Assembly (NCBI GenBank): GCA_023259055.1 | Contig: JAHFQZ010000004.1 | Location: forward strand, 245,227-309,226 | Origin: Nitrosomonadales bacterium | Lineage (GTDB): Bacteria; Pseudomonadota; Gammaproteobacteria; Burkholderiales; Gallionellaceae | DNA: 64,000 nucleotides | Direction: 5' to 3' | Shown: piece after piece, positions 29,048-37,558 of the stretch | Numbering within the stretch: position 1 is the first letter of the stretch | How the letters are laid out: each line of letters begins with the position of its first letter | The notes under the pieces: generated by a model | Databases searched by the model: none | Seen by the model: the letters and a program-made list of their open reading frames with translations, nothing else | Told to the model about the DNA's origin: nothing | Position numbers and translations under genes: made by a program

Positions 29048-30169
29048 ATGCAGCAATGGATTTGGCAACAAACAACTTGGCCTGATTTCACTTGGGATGA
29101 AGGGAAGTTGTCGCCCTTGCTCAGCCGCGCACGCAAGCGGCAAGGCCATTTGCTTGGGGCCGCACGTCTGCTGGATAACTCGCTCTCTTTGGAAGCACAG
29201 GCGCACATTCTGGTTGAGGATGGTTTTAATACCAGCGCGATTGAAGGTGAGCCACTTGATTTGGATTCCATCCGATCTTCTGTCGCGCGCCATTTGGGAT
29301 TGCCTACCGCTGGTTTGCCGCATCCATCGCGCTCGGTGGATGGTTTGGTGGACGTGCTGTTGGATGCAACGCGAGAATATGCTGCGCCCCTTGACGGCGA
29401 CCGGTTGTGTCGTTGGCAGGCGGCACTTTTTCCGACTGGGCAATCGGGTTTGTTTCCCGTTCGTACCGGGGCATTACGTGGAGATGAGCCGATGCGGGTG
29501 GTCTCCGGTGCAGCCGGTCGTGAAAAAATCCATTTTGAAGCGCCGCCCCGCGATGTTCTGGAGCGCGAAGTAAGCCGTTTTATCACATGGTTCAATACCC
29601 CCCCCAAAGAGCTTGATGGGCTGCTGCGTGCAGGTTTGGCGCACCTGTGGTTTGTGACGCTGCATCCGTTTGAGGATGGCAATGGCCGGCTTGCGCGTGC
29701 GCTGACCGATATGGCGATATGCCAGGACGAGCAGCGTCCGGTTCGATTGTTCAGTCTGTCTGCTCAAATCATGCGCGAACGAAATGCTTACTATGATGTT
29801 CTGGAGCGCACGCAGCGCGGTGGTCTGGACGTGACACCGTGGCTTGCATGGTTCCTTGAACAGGTGAATGGTGCCTGTGAGAGTGCGGAAGCAACCGTTG
29901 GCAAGGTGCTCGACAAAGCCAGGTTCTGGTTGCGTCACCAAAACATCGTATTGAACGAACGTCAACGCAAAGTGCTGAACAGATTGCTGGATGCGGGTGC
30001 TGATGGTTTTGCGGGTGGCATGAACACGCGCAAATATGTCAGTCTGACCAAGGCAAGTCGCGCTACCGCTTATCGTGAGTTGGCAGATTTGGTTGAGAAG
30101 GGATGTTTGTTGCAGACGGGAGCAGGGCGCAGTGTGAGTTATGTGATTCGATTGGCGCAGGGGGCATGA
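29048..30169 (+). CDS. Fic-family protein (putative AMP transferase)
   Basis: 373 residues. The Fic catalytic motif HPFEDGNGRLAR is intact, with the catalytic histidine and the phosphate-binding DGNGR. The N-terminal part carries TSAIEG, matching the (S/T)XXXE(G/N) inhibitory helix of class II Fic proteins, so it may be self-inhibited. The C-terminal region looks like a winged helix (SLTKASRATAYRELADLVEKGCLL). Start ATG 29048 (a GTG at 29036 is possible). It sits between a glycosyltransferase fragment and an intact copy, with its stop overlapping the latter's start. Confidence 0.92.
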   Translation: MQQWIWQQTTWPDFTWDEGKLSPLLSRARKRQGHLLGAARLLDNSLSLEAQAHILVEDGFNTSAIEGEPLDLDSIRSSVARHLGLPTAGLPHPSRSVDGLVDVLLDATREYAAPLDGDRLCRWQAALFPTGQSGLFPVRTGALRGDEPMRVVSGAAGREKIHFEAPPRDVLEREVSRFITWFNTPPKELDGLLRAGLAHLWFVTLHPFEDGNGRLARALTDMAICQDEQRPVRLFSLSAQIMRERNAYYDVLERTQRGGLDVTPWLAWFLEQVNGACESAEATVGKVLDKARFWLRHQNIVLNERQRKVLNRLLDAGADGFAGGMNTRKYVSLTKASRATAYRELADLVEKGCLLQTGAGRSVSYVIRLAQGA

Positions 30170-31257
30170 TGAAGGGCAAGAGCATCGCCATCGTCGGCAC
30201 GGTCGGCGTGCCCGCCAATTACGGTGGCTTCGAGACGCTGGCTGAGAATCTCGTCAGGTATCATGACGCTGCATCATTGCCTGATCTGATCACGGTTTAC
30301 TGTAGCAGCAGAAGCTATCTATCAAGGGAACCTGCTTTTCTCTCTGCACGGCTAAAGTATGTTCCGCTCAATGCCAATGGCGCGCAGAGCATTCTTTATG
30401 ACTTCGTTTCGTTATTCTCGGCAGTCTGGAATCGCAGCGATGTGATTCTGCTGTTGGGTGTGTCGGGTGCGTTCGCGCTGCCCTTGGTTCGGCTTTTCTC
30501 ATCGGCACGGATCGTCACCAATATCGACGGCATCGAGTGGCGCAGGGAGAAATGGCAAGGATGGGCCAGGCGTTTTTTGCGCTTCTCGGAAAGAATGGCA
30601 GTACGTTTCTCGCATGAGGTTATCGCTGATAATGCGGCCATCGCGGAATATGTTCAGCGAACCTATGGGGTAAGCGCACATGTGATCGCCTACGGGGGTG
30701 ACCATGCGATTGAGATGGATGCCGTGCCAGTGGACGACTATGTCTTGCCGGAAAAGTATGCCATTTCAGTTTGCCGCATCGAGCCGGAAAACAATGTGCA
30801 TGTCATCCTTGAGGCGTTTTCCAAGCTGGAGACGTATCCCTTGGTGATGGTGGGCAACTGGAATAACAGCGAGTATGGCCGTGCTATTCGCGACCGCTAC
30901 GCCGCTTGCAAGCATATCTACCTGCTCGATCCGATATACGATCTGGGCAAGCTCAAGACATTGCGCTCGCATGCTGCATTTTATGTGCATGGGCATTCTG
31001 CGGGGGGGACGAATCCTTCACTGGTGGAGGCGATGCATTTCGGCAAGGCCGTTTTGGCTTTTGACTGTGATTACAATCGTTGCACTACTGAAGACAAGGC
31101 TCTCTTGTTCAAGAATGGAGATGAGCTGGTGCGCCTGATAAAAACGTTGGAAGCCGATGAGTCTGAAAGGGTGGCAGGCAACATGCTGGAAATCGCCAAA
31201 CGGCGCTACACATGGCGCGTTGTTGCGCAGCAGTATTTTGAGTTGCTGAATGGGTGA
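30166..31257 (+). CDS. Glycosyltransferase (DUF1972 + GT4), rhamnosyltransferase-like
   Basis: 363 residues. The N-terminal DUF1972 region KSIAIVGTVGVPANYGGFET is followed by a GT4 domain with VCRIEPENNVHVILEAF, MVGNWNNSEYG and GHSAGGTNPSLVEAMHFGKAV. Homologues add rhamnose or similar sugars to polysaccharide repeats, so the donor here is a guess. ATG codons at 30166 and 30169 are both in frame, with AGGGGG just upstream. The full-length paralogue of the fragment at 28751. Confidence 0.87.
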   Translation: MMKGKSIAIVGTVGVPANYGGFETLAENLVRYHDAASLPDLITVYCSSRSYLSREPAFLSARLKYVPLNANGAQSILYDFVSLFSAVWNRSDVILLLGVSGAFALPLVRLFSSARIVTNIDGIEWRREKWQGWARRFLRFSERMAVRFSHEVIADNAAIAEYVQRTYGVSAHVIAYGGDHAIEMDAVPVDDYVLPEKYAISVCRIEPENNVHVILEAFSKLETYPLVMVGNWNNSEYGRAIRDRYAACKHIYLLDPIYDLGKLKTLRSHAAFYVHGHSAGGTNPSLVEAMHFGKAVLAFDCDYNRCTTEDKALLFKNGDELVRLIKTLEADESERVAGNMLEIAKRRYTWRVVAQQYFELLNG

Positions 31258-31278
31258 TTTTGCGTGCGTGGTAAATGA

Positions 31279-31426
31279 CTGGATTGCCACGTCGCTTCGC
31301 TCCTGATGAACTACTGGTAAAACGACTAGCCATCTGACTAGGCTGTCCAACAACGACAGCCAAGTCATTGGTTATAGCCATCTGACTAAGGCAGCAAGCT
31401 GCCAAGTCATTGGTTATCGCAGTGAC
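31279..31426. repeat. Nested repeat locus F (two hairpin modules)
   Basis: Reverse orientation relative to loci A and B. The outer element runs from CTGGATTGCC (31279) to CGCAGTGAC (31426). It contains a type 2 hairpin at 31335-31367 (inner stem GGCTGTC/GACAGCC) directly followed by a type 1 hairpin at 31383-31409 (inner stem GGCAG/CTGCC). The two-module state is intermediate between loci G/I (one) and A/B (three). Confidence 0.85.
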
Positions 31427-31613
31427 GTGAGGGGTGGGTTAATGGCGTTATTCATGGAGCCTTTTGGGTTGTGACCTGCATGGACATGCTTTTGTCAATA
31501 CGACATTTGAACTATTGTTTCCATGTGTTAGATAAGCATAAGATGCAATGTCATTGTTGCGGTCTGAATAATTGGTGGGGGATTGAAGCCCATAGGGAGT
31601 GTCAGTTTCAATC

Positions 31614-31650
31614 TGGATTGCCGCGCCGCTATCGCAGCTCGCAAAGACGA
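31614..31650. repeat. Repeat locus L (degenerate outer element)
   Basis: CTGGATTGCCGCGCCGC ... CTCGCAAAGACG resembles the plain outer element in reverse orientation. It lies in the 31258-31729 gap upstream of the wecA-like gene; the rest of that gap shows no gene. Confidence 0.6.
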
Positions 31651-31729
31651 GATCCGGGTTGCAATGTTGGTAGTTCTTCCTCCTCGCAATGATCGGGGTT
31701 TGCTGTAGGTCTATTTCCTGGTATATGTA

Positions 31730-32728
31730 ATGCAAATTATTTTCATTTCGCTGGCCAGTTGTAGTGTGCTGATTTTGTTGATACGCGGTGTCGCGCATCG
31801 TTTTGGGATCGTCGACCATCCCGGTGGGCGCAAGCAGCATGCAATGCCAACTCCTATGGTGGGTGGTTTGGCGATGTATTTGGCAGTGCTGCTGGTGATG
31901 ATGTGGTTTGATAAACTGGCCGGCAATGTGGCTGTGTTAATGGGGTGTGCTGCTGTTTTAGTGATGCTCGGCCTGCTGGATGATAAGCATGGTTTGTCGG
32001 TTCCGTTGCGCATGATGATTCAGGTGTTTCTGGTGTCGATCGTTATTGTCGGCGCAGAGGGAACGATCACGCATCTGGGTGCTTTGTTCGGTAGTACGGT
32101 TCTTCTTGGCATGTTTGCTGTTCCGTTCAGCGTGATCGCGTTTGTCGGCGGAATCAATGCGATTAACATGATCGACGGGGCGGATGGCATGGCGGGCAAG
32201 ATGGCTCTGATTACCATGTTGGGTGTGGCGTCGATTTTTTGTCTATCGGGGCATTGTGAGCTGCTTCCCCTGTCGATGGCGATCATTGGCGCTCTGGCTG
32301 GATTTCTTTTGTTCAATACGCGTATTTTCGTCAGGCGCGCCTGGGTGTTCATGGGCGATGCGGGAAGTATGTGGCTGGGTTTGGCGCTGGGCTGGTTCAT
32401 GGCGCAAATAACAAAAGGCGAAGTATCGGCTGAACCGGCTCTGGTGTTGTGGCTATTTGGCATCCCGCTGATCGATACATTGACGGTGATGATACGTCGG
32501 TTGAAGCGCAAGCAATCACCGTTTGCGGCAGACCGCACACATATTCATCACGTGCTTGAACATACCGGGCTTTCGGTCAGGCGCACGGTGCTGGTGCTGA
32601 GTGGTGTACAAATGATCATGGTTGGTATCGGTGTGATCTTTTATATGATGCATGCTCCTGCTGCGTTGGTGTTCTGGAGCTTTGTCGTGCTGTTCGCGGC
32701 TTACTATTATCGGTTGCGCGGCTGTTAG
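31730..32728 (+). CDS. wecA: WecA/MraY-family undecaprenyl-phosphate sugar-1-phosphate transferase
   Basis: 332 residues, about 10-11 membrane segments. Family motifs: HPGGRKQHAMPTPMVGG, LGLLDDKHGL (Mg2+-binding aspartates), GGINAINMIDGADGMAG, VFMGDAGSMWLG and DRTHIHHVL. It starts repeat-unit synthesis by placing a HexNAc-1-phosphate (or related sugar) on undecaprenyl phosphate. No WbaP/WcaJ-type initiator is present in the window, so this is the likely first enzyme of the locus. Confidence 0.9.
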   Translation: MQIIFISLASCSVLILLIRGVAHRFGIVDHPGGRKQHAMPTPMVGGLAMYLAVLLVMMWFDKLAGNVAVLMGCAAVLVMLGLLDDKHGLSVPLRMMIQVFLVSIVIVGAEGTITHLGALFGSTVLLGMFAVPFSVIAFVGGINAINMIDGADGMAGKMALITMLGVASIFCLSGHCELLPLSMAIIGALAGFLLFNTRIFVRRAWVFMGDAGSMWLGLALGWFMAQITKGEVSAEPALVLWLFGIPLIDTLTVMIRRLKRKQSPFAADRTHIHHVLEHTGLSVRRTVLVLSGVQMIMVGIGVIFYMMHAPAALVFWSFVVLFAAYYYRLRGC

Positions 32729-32829
32729 TTTCTGCCATTCTGTTTCAATAATTCAAAACATAATTCCAGTCTGTTGCAGTGAGTCCCGCCGGGTCGAGGG
32801 ATGTCAGGACTGCCTTCTGGTGAGAAGCG

Positions 32830-33093
32830 CTGGACTGCCGCGTCGGCTTTGCCTCCTGATGGAACTACTAGCCATCTGACTAAGGCAGCAAGCTGCCAAG
32901 TCATTGGTTATCGCAGTGACGGGGCATTGTCATTGCGAGGCCGGCGGTCGTGGCAATCCAGAGGGGTTGTTTGTCATTGCGAACAAAGTGAAAACAATCC
33001 AGAGGCTTCTTTGAGGATGCTGCTGCATTGAGCGGACTGCCTTTTTGTGAGAAGCGCTGGACTGCCGCGTCGGCTGCGCCTTCTCGCAGTGAC
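32830..33093. repeat. Nested repeat locus G/H (one module plus plain copies)
   Basis: A one-module element spans 32830-32920, with the type 1 hairpin at 32877-32903. Plain outer elements follow at 32929-32961, 32973-33002 and 33057-33093 (the last in reverse orientation). The module-bearing copy is almost identical over 90 bp to locus I, on the other side of the GIY-YIG gene and in the same orientation. Confidence 0.85.
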
Positions 33094-33146
33094 GGGGGTG
33101 GGTTGCCGTGTTTCGCAGTGTATTCTTTAGCGATAAGGGGGTGGCT

Positions 33147-33437
33147 ATGGTCAAGCAACCAGCTGTGTATATCCTTGCGAATCAGCGTAATGGCACGCTT
33201 TACACCGGAGTTACTTCCAACCTGGTTAAGCGGGTCTGGGAGCACAAGAGTGATCTGATGGATGGATTTACACGCCGTTATTCGGCTCACATGCTGGTTT
33301 ACTACGAGCTTCTCGATACGATGGAAACGGCAATAACACGGGAGAAGCAGATCAAGGCAGGATCGAGAGCAAAGAAATTGCAGTTGATCGAGTCGATGAA
33401 CATTGGTTGGGCGGATTTGTATGAAAGTATTTTGTGA
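33147..33437 (+). CDS. GIY-YIG nuclease-domain protein (small, UPF0213-like)
   Basis: 96 residues. The GIY-YIG fold is shown by VYILANQRNGTLYTGVTSNLVKRVWEH, with the conserved Tyr, Arg and later Glu (YELLDTMETAITREKQIK). Stand-alone small members are common, often in several copies per genome, and their substrates are mostly unknown. Start ATG 33147 has AGGGGG upstream. It is flanked by two nearly identical repeats, loci G and I. Confidence 0.88.
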   Translation: MVKQPAVYILANQRNGTLYTGVTSNLVKRVWEHKSDLMDGFTRRYSAHMLVYYELLDTMETAITREKQIKAGSRAKKLQLIESMNIGWADLYESIL

Positions 33438-33468
33438 AAAGGGTTGGACTGCCCTTTTATGAAAAGCG

Positions 33469-33603
33469 CTGGACTGCCGCGTCGCTGCGCTCCTGATGGA
33501 ACTACTAGCCATCTGACTAAGGCAGCAAGCTGCCAAGTCATTGGTTATCGCAGTGACGGGGGTGGGCTGTCATTGCGAGGCCTGCAGGGCCGTGGCAATC
33601 CAG
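33469..33603. repeat. Nested repeat locus I (one module plus a plain copy)
   Basis: The element runs 33469-33557 with the type 1 hairpin at 33514-33540, and a plain outer element follows at 33569-33603. A separate GGGCGGG/CCCGCCC hairpin sits at 33671-33689. These fill most of the 33438-33802 gap. Confidence 0.83.
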
Positions 33604-33753
33604 AGGTTTATGTTGTGCTGAGCAGATGGACTGCCGCGTTGCTGCGCCCAGCCTATGAAGATCAGTGGTAGGGCGGGTAGTGCCCGCCCTTGTCGCCCAC
33701 CCGTGGTGATCCATCCAGCGGATCAAAAAAGGCTTTGGGCTTTGCGGTCATGT

Positions 33754-33771
33754 GCAACTAAATTTAGTTGC
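33754..33771. promoter_or_regulatory. Perfect 18-bp palindrome, candidate HicB operator
   Basis: GCAACTAAATTTAGTTGC is a perfect inverted repeat ending 31 bp before the hicA start. HicB carries a C-terminal ribbon-helix-helix-like region, and HicAB systems are autoregulated through palindromes in their promoters (known for characterised pairs). I infer the same here. Confidence 0.65.
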
Positions 33772-33802
33772 GGCATTTTCGGCTATTGGGTAGGATTCAC
33801 GC

Positions 33803-34051
33803 ATGGGAAAACACGATAAGCTGCTGGCGAAACTCAAAAGCCGCCCGAGGGATTTTACTTTTCAGGAGGTAGCCACTCTATTGGCAGGGTTCGGCTATGT
33901 GCTCAATCAGAGCGGTAGCGGATCACGCGTCAGGTTCGTGCATGAGCATTGTGCACCGGTATTCATGCACAAGCCGCACCCGTCGCCAGTACTGAAGCCT
34001 TATCAGATTGACCAAGTGCTGGATGTTTTGAAACAGGAGGGTTTGCTATGA
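33803..34051 (+). CDS. hicA: HicA-family toxin
   Basis: 82 residues. MGKHDKLLAKLKSRPRDFTFQEVATLLAGFGY and MHKPHPSPVLKPYQIDQVLDVLKQEGLL match HicA, a small dsRBD-fold mRNA interferase. The common GSH catalytic motif is replaced by GSGSRVRF, as in a known subfamily in which other histidines (HKPHP) are conserved. The stop overlaps the hicB start as ATGA. Confidence 0.9.
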   Translation: MGKHDKLLAKLKSRPRDFTFQEVATLLAGFGYVLNQSGSGSRVRFVHEHCAPVFMHKPHPSPVLKPYQIDQVLDVLKQEGLL

Positions 34052-34389
34052 AGAATACTATGGAATACAAGGGTTATACCGGGTCGGTTGAATATAGCGA
34101 TGAAGATGGAATTTTTTTCGGCAAGGTGCAGTTTATCCGTGCGCTGATCAGCTATGAAGGCAGCAACGCCGAAGAGTTGCGCAATGATTTCCATGAGGGG
34201 ATGGATGATTATCTGGCGATGTGCAAGGAAAAAAACATTACGCCGGAGCAGCCATTCAAGGGGTCATTCAACGTTCGTGTTGGACGTGATTTACACCGGC
34301 AGATTGCGCTTGAAGCAGCACGACGCGGCGTGAGTTTGAATAGCCTGATTGTCGCCGCCCTGGAGAAAGAAACGCATCACGAGGCGTAG
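34048..34389 (+). CDS. hicB: HicB-family antitoxin
   Basis: 113 residues. The N-terminal partial RNase H-like HicB fold (YKGYTGSVEYSDEDGIFFGKV, SYEGSNAEELRNDFHEGMDDYL) neutralises HicA. The C-terminal FNVRVGRDLHRQIALEAARR followed by GVSLNSLIVAALEK is a ribbon-helix-helix DNA-binding domain. Coupled to hicA by a 4-bp overlap. A palindromic operator candidate lies upstream. Confidence 0.92.
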   Translation: MKNTMEYKGYTGSVEYSDEDGIFFGKVQFIRALISYEGSNAEELRNDFHEGMDDYLAMCKEKNITPEQPFKGSFNVRVGRDLHRQIALEAARRGVSLNSLIVAALEKETHHEA

Positions 34390-34620
34390 TAAGTTCTCTT
34401 TTTTATCTGGCTATTCAACTGGGTTGATTCGTGCAGAGGTTTGCATGTGTCTCCTCGCGGTGAGGTTCAGCCGTAAATAAATGCAGTGGTAGGGGGCTAC
34501 CCGCCGTCCATGAATGATGTCGGGCGGAGCCCGAGCTTGTGCCGCCTCGCAATGATGTTGGTGGGTTACTAATTGCGAGATGTGCAACGAAAATTAGAAA
34601 TGTTAAAAAAAGAAGCTGAG

Positions 34621-35334
34621 ATGGTCTCCTGGAAATCCATGTGTATGCCGGTACTGGCGGTTGTGATGTTCTCCGGCTGCGCGCTGTCCGGTGGTGTGCA
34701 GCAATCCTGCAAAATTATCGATCCCGATCTGGCGCAAGGCGTTTACAGCGGCGGTTGCAAGAATGGACTCGCCGATGGTTATGGCGAGGTCACCGGCATT
34801 AGCAGCTATCGCGGCGGTTTTCTGGCCGGCAAGAAACATGGCAAGGGTATCAAAGTGATGCCGAACGGGGATCGCTACACGGGGGATTTCAGCGACGATT
34901 ACCGGCACGGCAAGGGTGCCTATGTGTGGGGCGATAAGACACCTTGGGCGGGGGATCGCTATGAAGGGGAATACCTGCGCGACTTGCGCCATGGGTGGGG
35001 CGTGTTCCAGTGGGGCAGCGGTGATCGTTATGAAGGGCCATGGCAGGATGATTTGCGCATGGGTCCGAGTGTGATGGAGCAGCGCCGCGCGCAAGCTGCC
35101 GAGGCAGCGGCCAAGGCGGTGAAAGTCGGTGCGATCTTGTGTGCCGAGGAGCAATGGGATTCAGTTAACTTGCAGCGCATACGCGGCAAAATTGAAAGCA
35201 TCACGGATAAGATCGCGCAGGTGCGCATCATTGAGGTTGAAGGCGGCTTTGTCAGCTATAAGGGCGCGACATTAACAACAGGTGATTTGCTTGCGGACGA
35301 AGTGGCGCATTGGCAGATTTGCGGGCAGATTTGA
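34621..35334 (+). CDS. MORN-repeat lipoprotein
   Basis: 237 residues from MVSWKSMCMPVLAVVMFSGC. The lipobox FSGC gives a lipoprotein. MORN-type repeats follow: GVYSGGCKNGLADGYGEV, YRGGFLAGKKHGKGI, YTGDFSDDYRHGKGAYVWG, YEGEYLRDLRHGWGVFQWG, YEGPWQDDLRMG. The C-terminal domain is unassigned. Start codons at 34573 (TTG) and 34600 would lengthen the n-region; 34621 gives a standard signal peptide. It ends 2 bp before the YjbH-like gene. The 34390-34620 gap holds only a short GC-rich hairpin. Confidence 0.78.
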   Translation: MVSWKSMCMPVLAVVMFSGCALSGGVQQSCKIIDPDLAQGVYSGGCKNGLADGYGEVTGISSYRGGFLAGKKHGKGIKVMPNGDRYTGDFSDDYRHGKGAYVWGDKTPWAGDRYEGEYLRDLRHGWGVFQWGSGDRYEGPWQDDLRMGPSVMEQRRAQAAEAAAKAVKVGAILCAEEQWDSVNLQRIRGKIESITDKIAQVRIIEVEGGFVSYKGATLTTGDLLADEVAHWQICGQI

Positions 35335-35336
35335 AT

Positions 35337-37445
35337 ATGTGGCAGGAGCAGAATCTTCGTTTGGTGGTGTTGTATGTGCTGAGTGTTTGTGTTGCCTTGC
35401 CTGCTGAGGCCGAACCCAATATCAATGGCGAGACCGGCTATATCAACATGCCGAGCGGGCGCGTCGAGGCGGATGGCACGTTCCGCATGGGCTATAGTTT
35501 TGCCAAGCCATATTCCAGTACTTGGACCAGCGTCACGCTGTTGCCGCGCGTGGAATTTTATGCGCGCTATGTGCGGATCATGTCGGGAGCAATCGGGGCT
35601 GGCAATCAGTATTGGCAAGGTTATGGCGACTACAAGGACAAAGTCGCAAGCGGCAAGGTGCTGTTGCTGGAGGAGGATTGGAACACACCTTCTGTTGCCT
35701 TTGGCTTGAACGATGTGCAGGGCACAGGGATATTCAAGTCCCAATATCTGGCGGCCAGTAAACGTTTCGGTGATTTGGATGCGACACTGGGCGCCGGTAA
35801 AGGCCGCATCAGCGGCGTGTTTGCCGGTGCGCGCTATGCGCCCAAAGACTGGAATGGGATCGCGCTGGCAGCGGAATACGATGCCAACAATTACATGCAG
35901 GATCATCTGTCGGCGCAAACCGGGGTGGATCAACGCAAGAAAGGCATCGGCCTGGCCCTGGAATACCGTTGGGGCTGGCTGGGTTCGCAGCTTTCCTATC
36001 GCGATGGCAAGCCCGGCATCAATGTCTATGCATCGGTTCCCTTTGAGTCGAAAGAATTCATTCCCAAGCTCGATGAGCCTGCACCGGATACCGAGATCGT
36101 GACACGCCCCACTCTCGATCAATGGAATGCTGATCCGCAGTACCGGCGCGAATTGACCGGGCGGCTGCTCAGGCAGGATTTCAAGAATGTTCATCTCGAT
36201 GTCTCCGGGCAAACATTCGAGGCGACTCTGGCCAACACGCGCATTTCGTTGCCGAGCCGAGCAGTGGGGCGTGCCGCGCGCAGCATTATGCTGCTGTCTC
36301 CCGAGGAGACGCGCGAAGTCAGGATTAACTACACAGTCAGCGACATGCCGTTCGCCACCTATACCTTCACGGATGCCGAGCGGCTGCAGCGCTATTTCAA
36401 CGGCCTGGAAAGCCGCAAGCAGCTCGCACCTACTGTCACAATCGATTATGCGCAGCCTCAAAAGGTTGCGGCAAAGAGCGCGACGCCGGACGGTTTAGTG
36501 GGATATTCAAAAACCCATTTTGATGGCGATGACGGGGATATCGTCAGTTATCGCAGCGAAGGTTCAAAGCTGGACAAAATCCGCGTGGCGCCCGGTTTGG
36601 GTTTTTACTTCAACGACCCTAGTGGCGCGCTTCGCTACGAGACGTTCATCAATGCCTCTTATGGAAAGCAGGTGCATGAAGGTTTGTTTTTCAAGTCAGC
36701 CGCACAGCTGACCCTGATGCAAAACGTGAGCGGGGTGACGCAGCCTTCTAACAGTCTGCTGCCTCACGTGCGCACCGATGTCGCCGAATACAAAAAAAGC
36801 GGCAATGTGAAGCTGACTTCAGCGGTGCTGAACAAGTTTTATCATCCTTGGCAGCGGGTGTATGCACGCGCCTCAGCGGGCCTGTATGAGGAAATGTTCG
36901 GCGGTGCCGGCGGGCAGATGTTGTATTTCCCGGAAAGCGCTCCCTGGGCATTTGATGTGAGTGTGGACTCGCTCAAGCAGCGCGATGTCGGGGGCGGGCT
37001 TGCCTTCCGTAAGTATTCCACCGTGACGGCCTTGGCGACGCTGCACTACCGCTTCCAGTCTACCGGGGTGACGGCGGCAGTACGCGCGGGACGTTTTCTG
37101 GCCGGTGATTCGGGTGCGCGGATCGAAATGAAGCGCCGTTACCGTTCGGGCTTCGAGGTGGGTATGTGGTATTCACAGACCAATGGCAATGACATCACGA
37201 TGCCTGGCACACCCTCCAATCCTTATCACGATAAGGGTGTGTTCATGTCTATTCCGCTTACCTCCATGTTGACCAGAGACACCCAGTCAGCTCCGAAAAT
37301 CGCGATTTCTCCCTGGACGCGCGATGTGGGGCAAATGGTGATTTCGCCCGGCGATCTGTATGACTTGCTTGAGCCAGCCAATATCAATATGCATGACCGT
37401 GATGGTCTGCAATACTTTGGCGACATGGACGATAGTTATGATTAG
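35337..37445 (+). CDS. YjbH-like outer-membrane exopolysaccharide protein
   Basis: 702 residues with a signal peptide to about AEAEP. The mature start NINGETGYINMPSGRVEADGTFRMGYSF and the later C-terminal beta-strand-rich region match the YjbH family of outer-membrane proteins linked to exopolysaccharide production. In E. coli yjbEFGH makes an extracellular polysaccharide; yjbE-G homologues are not obvious here, and the upstream MORN lipoprotein takes the place of the lipoprotein partner (inference). Confidence 0.82.
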   Translation: MWQEQNLRLVVLYVLSVCVALPAEAEPNINGETGYINMPSGRVEADGTFRMGYSFAKPYSSTWTSVTLLPRVEFYARYVRIMSGAIGAGNQYWQGYGDYKDKVASGKVLLLEEDWNTPSVAFGLNDVQGTGIFKSQYLAASKRFGDLDATLGAGKGRISGVFAGARYAPKDWNGIALAAEYDANNYMQDHLSAQTGVDQRKKGIGLALEYRWGWLGSQLSYRDGKPGINVYASVPFESKEFIPKLDEPAPDTEIVTRPTLDQWNADPQYRRELTGRLLRQDFKNVHLDVSGQTFEATLANTRISLPSRAVGRAARSIMLLSPEETREVRINYTVSDMPFATYTFTDAERLQRYFNGLESRKQLAPTVTIDYAQPQKVAAKSATPDGLVGYSKTHFDGDDGDIVSYRSEGSKLDKIRVAPGLGFYFNDPSGALRYETFINASYGKQVHEGLFFKSAAQLTLMQNVSGVTQPSNSLLPHVRTDVAEYKKSGNVKLTSAVLNKFYHPWQRVYARASAGLYEEMFGGAGGQMLYFPESAPWAFDVSVDSLKQRDVGGGLAFRKYSTVTALATLHYRFQSTGVTAAVRAGRFLAGDSGARIEMKRRYRSGFEVGMWYSQTNGNDITMPGTPSNPYHDKGVFMSIPLTSMLTRDTQSAPKIAISPWTRDVGQMVISPGDLYDLLEPANINMHDRDGLQYFGDMDDSYD

Positions 37446-37558
37446 CAGCGCATTACCGTGGCAATATGCTGCCAACAGAGCTCATGTTAATGTAACTATC
37501 TAAACCAAAAGGGGTTTACAATAGCTCCGAAGCGATAACTCGAGTAAGCGGAGGATAT

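Noticed and set aside
31279..31426. Integron attC sites
   Set aside because: The hairpins resemble attC in being structure-conserved, but there are no R''/R' core sites (GTTRRRY), no cassette genes in order and no integrase nearby.
32901..33536. Minus-strand open frame covering loci G to I
   Set aside because: It is built from repeat sequence and the antisense of the GIY-YIG gene, so it is not credible as a protein.
35256..36461. Long minus-strand open frame opposite the YjbH-like gene
   Set aside because: Shadow frame; it also crosses the end of the MORN lipoprotein gene.
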